From the NCBI GenBank assembly GCA_964528035.1, contig CAZGQY010000096.1:1-15753 (forward strand): a stretch of DNA of 15,753 nucleotides. The letters are read 5' to 3'. Under the pieces are notes generated by a model. It was given only the letters and a program-made list of their open reading frames with translations. It was not told the origin of the DNA and made no database searches. Source of the DNA: CAZGQY01 sp964528035. Lineage in GTDB: Bacteria; Pseudomonadota; Gammaproteobacteria; Methylococcales; UBA1147. This document shows positions 1 to 6,243 of the stretch, one piece after another. Both the position numbers and the translations under genes were made by a program. Within the stretch, counting starts at the first letter, position 1. Each line of letters begins with the position of its first letter.

Positions 1-60
1 TGAAGACAAACAATAATCCTGCGTCAATCTTTCGCATATTATTAAAACCTCGCTCTTTAG

Positions 61-195
61 CATGGGAAATTAGTAGTCGGTTCAGGTTGGATTGGGGGTG
101 GCTATTATGTAGAGAAGCGGTTATTTGCTGAATGCACCTGTCAAGCGAATACAACAACGCAAACGAGCGCTTATCTTGCGATGGAAACTTTTTAA
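61..195 (+). other. Short stop-to-stop open frame, possible gene remnant
   Basis: This frame is open from just after a TAG at 58-60 to a TAA at 193-195 and has no ATG, GTG or TTG near its beginning. Its translation contains VVGSGWIGGGYYVEKRLF and later TTTQTSAYLAMETF, which reads more like protein than random sequence, but 44 codons can be open by chance. No family is recognised. It could be the tail of a decayed gene whose earlier part lies in another frame or left of the window. The rest of 1-270 shows nothing else that I can support. Confidence 0.15.
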
Positions 196-270
196 TGGTT
201 TTCGCTTCCATGTACCTTTTCAGATGCGATTGCTTGATAATGCCTGTCTGACAATGCAAAAGTAAAGGCA

Positions 271-393
271 ATTACTCAGTGAGTAATTTACTGAGGGTGC
301 AAGGCATTGATTATTTGGGCTTCTGCAACAAGGACGTTGCAGCAGAGCTTACACGGATGTATTCACGCGTCCCGAACAATCAATGCCTTGCAC
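271..393. repeat. Palindromic intergenic repeat element (REP/MITE-like)
   Basis: Three nested or adjacent inverted repeats are visible. A 17-base palindrome (271-287) has 8-base arms attactca/tgagtaat around a single g. A long hairpin follows, with 23-base arms at 297-319 and 371-393 that match at 21 of 23 positions. Inside its 51-base loop is a smaller hairpin, ctgcaac (323-329) with gttgcag (336-342). The ctgag sequence next to the left arm recurs at 411-415. The long near-perfect stem, the absence of coding potential and the intergenic location suggest a dispersed repeat or a small non-autonomous mobile element. It may also act as a transcript-end structure, but no T-run follows the stem. 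Family membership cannot be proved from one copy. Confidence 0.65.
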
Positions 394-463
394 GCTGACT
401 ACGAAAATCGCTGAGTAAATACAAGTAAAGTTTGTTTTTAGGCGTTACACAGCGATGCCAATA

Positions 464-877
464 TTATTCGGTCACTTGATCTTCCAGTACGATGTAAGGC
501 CCATAAGTCGTATCTTCACCAAACTTTTCCCAGACCAATCCAGAGTTTACTGTGGGCTTGGTCGGAAGAGGGAATGTCAATACATCGACAACACCAGTCA
601 GAGTTCTTCCTGCCATGTGCAATATCCCTTTGATGGTGCCACCAACAATACCAAATAAAACGTACTTTGTATCAGGGTGGTTTGTCACATTCAGGGTATT
701 TTTCGGAACTTCCACCCATCCTGTGGCAAGGTTTGAGACGCCGGTACCGAGTTTTTTTCCGGGATGCGTACCGTAACCTTCTTTATACGATGTGGTGGTA
801 TCCGCAATAGCCGTAGTGCTTATCATTACACAGCCAATAAATAGAGAGAGAAATATACTGACAATTATTTTATCCAT
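464..877 (-). CDS. Exosortase-associated type protein, TIGR04073 family, exported
   Basis: The gene encodes a 137-residue exported protein of unknown biochemical function. Residues 1-26 form a signal peptide: K at position 3, a hydrophobic core (IIVSIFLSLFIGCVMIS) and a likely cleavage after AIA before DTT. The mature part has the pattern I associate with the TIGR04073 family: GKKLGTGVSNLATGWVEVPK, then a glycine-rich stretch (FGIVGGTIKGILHMAGRTLTG) followed by VVDVLTFPLP. The family was defined as a companion of exosortase/PEP-CTERM systems, but no exosortase or PEP-CTERM gene is in this window. The ATG at 877 follows an aggtcaggtg stretch that can serve as a ribosome binding site. The gene stands alone, facing the repeat element on its 3' side. 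The family call comes from pattern recognition and is fairly sure; a function cannot be given. Confidence 0.75.
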   Translation of the reverse strand: MDKIIVSIFLSLFIGCVMISTTAIADTTTSYKEGYGTHPGKKLGTGVSNLATGWVEVPKNTLNVTNHPDTKYVLFGIVGGTIKGILHMAGRTLTGVVDVLTFPLPTKPTVNSGLVWEKFGEDTTYGPYIVLEDQVTE

Positions 878-1293
878 GACACCTGACCTAACAAGATTTA
901 GAAAAGCATTTTGAGTATAGCAGATTCAATCGACTTATTTGTGAAGGGAATCTAAATTGTAATGCACAGTGTTGCTTGTTCAATAGCCTGCTGGGTTTCT
1001 AAAGGCTAAGTTTTGGATATCAATTCAGATTGATGGGGATTTAGAGTACAAGTCATTGATCGTTAGTCTTAGTTTGTTCTGCTGTTACATTACTGTCAAA
1101 GTAGGAGAAACATTTAATATTTCGCACCTACGGTCAATTATGTACCGAAAAGTTATGGTTCCGGAAATTTAGGCTAAATAATTCCTGAAAATGATGCGTA
1201 GAAAAATAAATAGATTGTTTTGAAATGCTTGTCGTTGCACTATTCATCTGACAGGAAGTACCTAATTCAATAAATTGATCGGAGGGTGTATCA
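878..1293. other. Intergenic region without recognisable gene
   Basis: This stretch separates the start of the TIGR04073-type gene (-) from the start of the AI-2E-type gene (+), so it should hold both promoters. I see only weak elements: small inverted repeats such as atcaat/attgat around 1019-1034 and the 8-base palindrome ttccggaa near 1160. No good pair of -35 and -10 boxes stands out. The last bases, ggaggg at 1281-1286, are the ribosome binding site of the following gene. No open frame of useful length is present. Confidence 0.5.
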
Positions 1294-2385
1294 ATGACAG
1301 ATTCACAAAAATGGCTGATTCTTGCTGGTTTGCTGGCTGTAGGCTGGCTGGTCTTTCTTTTGGGGCCGGTTTTAACGCCATTCGCAATAGCTGCGCTAAT
1401 CGCTTATTTGGGTGACCCTTTGGCCGATCGGCTGGAAAAGCTTGGGCTGGGACGAACCGCAGCAGTGTCGATTGTGTTTGCGGGTATGAGCCTGGTTCTT
1501 ATCTCAGTGTTTCTCGTTTTTGTTCCACTACTTGAACATCAAATTAGTCGTTTAATCACTAATCTGCCGGTTTATGCCGGGTGGATAAAAGAGATGATTG
1601 TGCCCTGGGTTCAGGATCGCTTCGACATCGATTTGAAGCTCATAGAAGTAAATAAGTTGGTTGCAATAGTAAAAGGTCACTGGCAACAGGCGGGTGGCTT
1701 TGCAAAAACAGTTCTTGGATCGATTTCAAAGTCAGGACTATTTTTCCTGGAGTGGTTAATGAATCTGGTTTTGATTCCGGTGGTTGCATTTTATCTACTT
1801 CGGGATTGGGACATTATGGTTGATAAAATACGCGATTTACTGCCGAAACGATATGAAGCTACGGTAGTCAAATTAACGAAGGAATCTGATTTAGTGCTGG
1901 GAGCCTTCCTAAAGGGGCAGTTTTCTGTAATGTTGGCCCTGGCGAGTATTTATTCTATCGGTCTGTGGATTGTTGATCTGGACCTGGCGTTACTGATTGG
2001 TATGGTTGCGGGATTGATCAGCTTTATTCCCTATCTGGGGTCAATTGTTGGCGTTGCAGCGGGTTGTATGGCGGCATTTGTCCAATTTCATGAATTTATG
2101 TCAATAATTCCTGTGCTGGTGGTTTTCGGCATTGGTCAGACGCTTGAGGGTGTGTTGCTGACGCCCTGGTTAGTGGGGGATAAAGTCGGGTTACACCCGG
2201 TTGCAGTGATTTTTGCGGTGTTGGCGGGTGGTCAACTGTTTGGATTTATAGGGATATTGCTTGCACTTCCAGCCGCGTCGGTGATTATGGTGTTGATTCG
2301 ACACGTCCATGAGTTATACAAAGATAGCCAACTTTATAGCGAAGAATCAGAGCAGCCAAGGATTATGGTTAGAGATCAGGATTGA
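1294..2385 (+). CDS. AI-2E/PerM family membrane transporter (UPF0118)
   Basis: This is a 363-residue polytopic inner-membrane protein of the AI-2E exporter/PerM superfamily. Two hydrophobic hairpins lie at about residues 7-40 and 55-80. A more polar region of about 90-150 carries amphipathic segments. The C-terminal half, from about 150 to 345, is strongly hydrophobic and contains the family hallmark around GQTLEGVLLTPWLVGD, followed by KVGLHPVAVIFAVLAGGQLFG and a final membrane segment LLALPAASVIMVLI. Length fits the family. The ATG is set by ggaggg eight bases upstream. Members have been linked to autoinducer-2 export, Na+(Li+)/H+ antiport or permease roles, so the substrate cannot be assigned here. 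The 3' end overlaps the convergent protease gene by 17 bases, so the two messages are antisense at their ends. Confidence 0.93.
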   Translation: MTDSQKWLILAGLLAVGWLVFLLGPVLTPFAIAALIAYLGDPLADRLEKLGLGRTAAVSIVFAGMSLVLISVFLVFVPLLEHQISRLITNLPVYAGWIKEMIVPWVQDRFDIDLKLIEVNKLVAIVKGHWQQAGGFAKTVLGSISKSGLFFLEWLMNLVLIPVVAFYLLRDWDIMVDKIRDLLPKRYEATVVKLTKESDLVLGAFLKGQFSVMLALASIYSIGLWIVDLDLALLIGMVAGLISFIPYLGSIVGVAAGCMAAFVQFHEFMSIIPVLVVFGIGQTLEGVLLTPWLVGDKVGLHPVAVIFAVLAGGQLFGFIGILLALPAASVIMVLIRHVHELYKDSQLYSEESEQPRIMVRDQD

Positions 2386-3502
2386 ATTTTTTAAACACCA
2401 ATTTTTTGTTTGCGGGGTCAAGATGGATAATGAATTCTCTGAGAAAACTCATGCCAAGCAAACCGTCAATGCCATCGTTAGGAGCTTCCGGGAATACCAT
2501 TGCAATAACTCCGCTGGCTTTTGCGTTTCCCACTTGCATTGATTCCAGAATGACCGGTTGTGCGTTGACTTTTGTTCCATTTGCCAGCGATACGGGTATC
2601 TGGTTTTTGCCGGAAAACGAAAGATTTAGGCGTTGGGCGATGTCGTTGGACAAGGTGACATAGGTTGCTCCCGTATCGAGTAAAAACCGGCCACTGATTT
2701 TGTTATTTATACGAACGTCAAGCAGCATGTGATCCTGCTGGCCTTCATGTGCAACTTCGATAGATTGAAATTCAGTCGAAAAATCTTTCAGTTGTTCATC
2801 AATACTGTTGAAAAATACAGCGACGTTTTCGTCACGTGGTGGATCGGAGTATTCGGACTTGACGCTGGCCAGATGGTTTTCAAACGCTGATAATTGAGAA
2901 AGGTAGGCAGCAATTTTTTCACGGTGCTGATCTGCACTGTCGTTATCGCGGACCAGACTGTTTTTTATGATGACTGAACGGCTGACGATATGATTTTGGC
3001 GTTTGACCAGCGAATTGTATCGTTGAACATTTGAATCCGGGTCGATTGACTGGAATTGTTTGGCTATATTACTGATTTCGTTCTGAATGCCGGTGAGTTG
3101 TTCGAATAATTCGGGTCGCTTGCGTTGTATCGATGTAATGCTCGATTTAGCCTGTTGGGCCGTTCGGCGTGATGATTCCAGCTCGCTGAATTCTGCAGCG
3201 AAATCTTTTAATTCCGGAGGAACAAACTTTCCTTGTGTGGCATAACGACGTTGCCATTTGTTTTGTAGTTTATCGGTTTTTGTTCGTTTTACCCGGGCGA
3301 CTTGTGAGCGGTTAAATGAAACAGTGCCCAAACCTATATTGATTGTGACTTCATTGTCGGTTTCTTTTTTTATAATGCCTTCGAAAGTTTTTCCATTTTT
3401 CAATACCACAATATCGGCATTCAGAGATTTAACCGGGATGAATGAAAATAAAGTGAGCAGGAACGTCACAAATAAAGTTTTTGGAGAAAGGTACATGGTC
3501 AT
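2369..3502 (-). CDS. Exported retropepsin-like aspartic protease with coiled coil
   Basis: Numbering is from the ATG at 3502 (377 residues). Residues 1-30 look like a signal peptide (KTLFVTFLLTLFSFIPV, cut near LNA before DIVV). A small beta domain follows (DIVVLKNGKTFEGIIKK to about residue 72), of the kind found at the N-terminus of many exported bacterial proteins. A Q/E/K/R-rich region of about 100-215 is likely coiled coil. The C-terminal domain (about 250-375) carries the retropepsin-type signature FLLDTGATYVTLS with the catalytic DTG at 276-278, and later GLLGMSFLREF, the usual second hallmark. It therefore probably acts as a single-DTG, dimer-forming protease in the periplasm. Start choice is uncertain: longer starts exist at 3532 (ATG) and 3556 (TTG), a shorter one at 3496, and none has a clear ribosome binding site. 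A TATAAT (minus strand, 3535-3530) overlaps the 3532 ATG, which favours 3502 or 3496. Substrate unknown. Confidence 0.85.
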   Translation of the reverse strand: MTMYLSPKTLFVTFLLTLFSFIPVKSLNADIVVLKNGKTFEGIIKKETDNEVTINIGLGTVSFNRSQVARVKRTKTDKLQNKWQRRYATQGKFVPPELKDFAAEFSELESSRRTAQQAKSSITSIQRKRPELFEQLTGIQNEISNIAKQFQSIDPDSNVQRYNSLVKRQNHIVSRSVIIKNSLVRDNDSADQHREKIAAYLSQLSAFENHLASVKSEYSDPPRDENVAVFFNSIDEQLKDFSTEFQSIEVAHEGQQDHMLLDVRINNKISGRFLLDTGATYVTLSNDIAQRLNLSFSGKNQIPVSLANGTKVNAQPVILESMQVGNAKASGVIAMVFPEAPNDGIDGLLGMSFLREFIIHLDPANKKLVFKKFNPDL

Positions 3503-3620
3503 CGTATGGAATGAAGCTACAGGTTTACTCATTATAGAATGAAATAAGCAATTCAATTTGAAGGCGATGGTCTTTTGACTTTCAGCCAGACCTCGACGGT
3601 ATATAAATGGATGGATTTTT

Positions 3621-4277
3621 TTAAGTTAAGGTTTTAATACCGTTTGGGTAAGCCAGGATTACCGTATCTGCAGGCCGCGATGCAAAAAGACCGACAGTTA
3701 CAACACCGGGGATATTGTTGATGGCGGTTTCTATCTGAACCGGCTGTAAAATTTCCAGGTTATGAATGTCGAGGATCTGGTTCCCGTTGTCGGAAATAAA
3801 ATTTTCACGCCACTGCGGTTGACCTCCCAGTCTGGTGATTTCCCGGGCGACAAAGCTACGCGCCATCGGGATTACTTCGACAGGAAGAGGAAAATCGCCG
3901 AGAAGATCCACGTATTTACTGCTGTCAGCAATGCAAATGAATTTGCGGCTGGCTCCCGCAATAATTTTTTCGCGTGTAAGTGCCCCGCCGCCGCCTTTAA
4001 TCAATTCAAGGTGTTTATTGATTTCGTCGGCACCATCGACATATATATCGAGTGACCCTATGCTGTTTAGCTCCAGTATTGGAATGCCGTGTTCCTGTAA
4101 ACGGTTCGTAGTTGCGTCGGAACTGGAAACAACACCGTCAAACTGGGACTTGAAGTCAGCCAGTAAGTCAATAAAATGGTTTACCGTAGAGCCTGTTCCG
4201 ACGCCTATAATTCTTAAGTTTTGGATATATTCGATTGCAGCCGCGGCGGCTCGAAATTTTAAGTCTTCCTGATGCAT
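3621..4277 (-). CDS. rpiA: Ribose-5-phosphate isomerase A
   Basis: The product interconverts ribose 5-phosphate and ribulose 5-phosphate in the non-oxidative pentose phosphate pathway in the cytoplasm. At 218 residues it has full family length. Motifs in order are GVGTGSTVNHFID (25-37, phosphate loop), SSSDAT (51-56), DIYVDGADEIN (77-87), LIKGGGGALTREKII (92-106) and the C-terminal FASRPADTVILAYPNG. The residues D81, D84, K94 and E103 fall at the positions of the E. coli enzyme's active-site residues as I recall them, so it should be functional. The ATG at 4277 has no clear ribosome binding site, but the N-terminus (MHQEDLKFRAAAAAIEYI) aligns with the usual start. It is divergent from ilvA with 111 bases between them, a pairing also known in Pseudomonas. 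The protease gene downstream is on the same strand, 118 bases away. Confidence 0.97.
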   Translation of the reverse strand: MHQEDLKFRAAAAAIEYIQNLRIIGVGTGSTVNHFIDLLADFKSQFDGVVSSSDATTNRLQEHGIPILELNSIGSLDIYVDGADEINKHLELIKGGGGALTREKIIAGASRKFICIADSSKYVDLLGDFPLPVEVIPMARSFVAREITRLGGQPQWRENFISDNGNQILDIHNLEILQPVQIETAINNIPGVVTVGLFASRPADTVILAYPNGIKTLT

Positions 4278-4388
4278 AAAAAATTGAACAATTTATGAGT
4301 TTCCGTGATGATAATGGGGCTTAGGTATAAAGTCACTGAGTTTTACTGAAGTTGTTATTATTTCTCCATTGAGCGACGAAAAAGTTAT

Positions 4389-5912
4389 ATGCCCTCCAAC
4401 TACATAGAAAAAATCTTACGTGCCAGAGTGTACGATGTGGCCATAGAAACACCACTTGACTACGCAGTATCACTTTCACAACGGCTACACAATAACATTT
4501 ATTTGAAGCGTGAAGACCTGCAGCCCGTTTTTTCATTTAAGTTGCGGGGGGCCTACAACAAAATGTCATTGCTGGATGAAGAGTCCCGCGAGTGCGGAGT
4601 GATTGCCGCTTCTGCCGGTAATCACGCACAGGGAATAGCGTTGTCTGCAAAAAAATTGGGCATCAAAGCACTCATCGTTATGCCGAAAACAACGCCGGAA
4701 ATTAAAGTTCGATCCGTACGACAACGTGGAGCACGCACCGTATTGCATGGTGATTCATACAATGATGCTTATGAGCACGCAATGGAACTGGCGGCGGAAA
4801 ACAACATGACATTTATTCATCCTTACGACGATCCTGATGTTATTGCCGGTCAGGGGACTATAGCGGTGGAAATATTGCGTCAGTTTATGGGTGATATTCA
4901 CGCGATATTTGTTCCAGTTGGCGGTGGGGGCTTAATTGCGGGAATCGCATCCTATGTGAAATTTATACGTCCGGAAACCCGGGTTATCGGTGTAGAGCCG
5001 GATGATGCTGATTGTCTGGCTCGCGCATTGCAAGCGAAGCGACGGGTCGATCTTAAAAGAGTTGGAATTTTCGCGGATGGTGTTGCAGTTAAACAGATTG
5101 GTAAGGAACCCTTTAGAATTGCCCGCCAAAGTGTAGACGAAGTCATCACGGTGAATACCGATGAAATTTGTGCGGCTATCAAGGATATTTTTGACGATAC
5201 ACGAACTATTGCCGAGCCAGCTGGTGCACTGGGTGTTGCCGGGATCAAAAAATATGTTCTTCGGGAAAACATTAAAAACGAATGTTTAATAACCATAGAA
5301 AGCGGCGCAAATATTAATTTTGATCGTTTGCGTTATGTTGCCGAACGGGCGGAAGTTGGAGAGCATCGGGAAGTATTGCTTGCTGTCACAATACCGGAAT
5401 TGCCGGGCAGCTTTCTAAAATTTTGTCGTTCACTTGGAAAACGAAGTATTACAGAATTTAATTATCGATATTTTGATGAAACCAACGCACATATATTTGT
5501 CGGTGTTGCTGCGGGAGGTGATGAAAATGAAAGGCATCGTCTGGTTGAATTGCTCACCGACAAAGGCTTTCCAGTCACTGACATTACTGAAAATGAGATG
5601 GCGAAAGAACACATACGGTATATGGTTGGAGGGCATTCACCCTGCCTGTTAAATGAAATCATATATCGCTTTGAGTTTCCGGAAAGACCCGGTGCATTGA
5701 TGCAATTCTTAACTGCCTTAAGTAGTCGTTGGAATATTAGTCTGTTTCACTATCGAAATCATGGTGCAGCGTATGGAAGAGTGCTAATGGGTGTACAGGT
5801 TCCAGTTGGAGAACGAAAGGCATTTACTCAATGTCTGGATGCGCTGGGCTTTAGTTATGTGAATGAAAGTAATAATCCGGCGTATAAGCTGTTTGCGGGT
5901 GGGCGTGAGTAG
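4389..5912 (+). CDS. ilvA: Threonine ammonia-lyase (threonine deaminase), biosynthetic
   Basis: This PLP enzyme converts threonine to 2-oxobutanoate and ammonia, the committed step to isoleucine. The 507 residues match the long, isoleucine-regulated form. The catalytic domain covers about 1-320: KREDLQPVFSFKLRGAYNKM holds the PLP lysine K51, SAGNHAQG (75-82) contacts the substrate, and PVGGGGLIAG (176-185) binds the PLP phosphate. Two ACT-like regulatory domains follow at about 325-400 (VTIPELPGSFLKF) and 420-495 (FEFPERPGALMQF), which in the family bind isoleucine and valine. The ATG at 4389 starts the usual sequence (MPSNYIEKILRARVYDVAIETPL), although no good ribosome binding site precedes it. 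It stands alone, not in an ilv operon, with rpiA divergent upstream. No leader-peptide attenuator is visible in the short upstream space. Confidence 0.97.
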   Translation: MPSNYIEKILRARVYDVAIETPLDYAVSLSQRLHNNIYLKREDLQPVFSFKLRGAYNKMSLLDEESRECGVIAASAGNHAQGIALSAKKLGIKALIVMPKTTPEIKVRSVRQRGARTVLHGDSYNDAYEHAMELAAENNMTFIHPYDDPDVIAGQGTIAVEILRQFMGDIHAIFVPVGGGGLIAGIASYVKFIRPETRVIGVEPDDADCLARALQAKRRVDLKRVGIFADGVAVKQIGKEPFRIARQSVDEVITVNTDEICAAIKDIFDDTRTIAEPAGALGVAGIKKYVLRENIKNECLITIESGANINFDRLRYVAERAEVGEHREVLLAVTIPELPGSFLKFCRSLGKRSITEFNYRYFDETNAHIFVGVAAGGDENERHRLVELLTDKGFPVTDITENEMAKEHIRYMVGGHSPCLLNEIIYRFEFPERPGALMQFLTALSSRWNISLFHYRNHGAAYGRVLMGVQVPVGERKAFTQCLDALGFSYVNESNNPAYKLFAGGRE

Positions 5913-6243
5913 AGATAAAGTAGTTTGGGTGCCCGCTGCCCGTTCGCTGACCGCCATGGAAAGCAAAGTGAAGGCGGTTAGTCCCCGGTAGTTTAAAAAA
6001 AGGGTCAGGTCTACTATTATAGCGATACAATCTAAATGTGGCTTCTAACCCAAATATTCAGATAAGAAAAATTGAATACTCTAACTGGATCTGCCATATA
6101 TGCTGCGCCAGGAATAGGGATTATTTCCTTCAATGAGTCTGATACCTTTAAAACCAATAGTTACAGATCTATAAATGCCAAATCTTTAAATATTCATCAG
6201 AAATAACTACGTATAATTAATATATTATGTTATATATACGTAG
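5913..6243. other. Gene-free stretch with hairpin and possible mobile-element edge
   Basis: No open frame is supported here. Three things are visible. First, a 9-base stem, ctgaccgcc (5947-5955) with ggcggttag (5973-5981, one G-T pair), lies just after ilvA and may help end its transcript, although no T-run follows at once. Second, aaaaaaagggtcaggtct (5994-6011) resembles the conserved edge that I associate with REP-linked Y1 tyrosine-transposase cassettes in gammaproteobacteria; no transposase gene is present. Third, the last 40 bases are very AT-rich and carry an inverted repeat directly before the ATPase start. The stretch looks like an insertion scar between ilvA and the ATPase. Confidence 0.4.
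6207..6243. promoter_or_regulatory. AT-rich inverted repeat abutting the ATPase start codon
   Basis: The arms ctacgtata (6207-6215) and tatacgtag (6235-6243) are perfect 9-base inverted repeats around a 19-base AT-only or nearly AT-only centre. The right arm ends exactly where the ATG of the ATPase begins (6244). A TATAAT at 6212-6217 overlaps the left arm and could be a -10 box, but no good -35 box sits 16-18 bases upstream. The arrangement would suit an operator for a dimeric regulator, possibly autoregulation. This is inference; the ATPase's own winged-helix segment is one candidate binder. Confidence 0.4.

Noticed and set aside
271..393. Reading the left palindromes as a CRISPR array or a riboswitch
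   Set aside because: There are no regularly spaced direct repeats, and there is no downstream gene in a position to be controlled; the nearest gene points toward the element from the other side.
3835..4272. 145-residue plus-strand frame antisense to rpiA
   Set aside because: It is the shadow of a strongly supported gene; the serine- and isoleucine-rich translation has no domain features.
4952..5296. 114-residue minus-strand frame antisense to ilvA
   Set aside because: It lies wholly within the catalytic domain coding region of ilvA and has shadow-like composition.
5925..5990. tRNA-like or attachment-site sequence after ilvA
   Set aside because: The stem and loop sizes do not fit a tRNA cloverleaf, no T-arm consensus is in the right place, and no direct repeat bounding the accessory stretch was found by eye.
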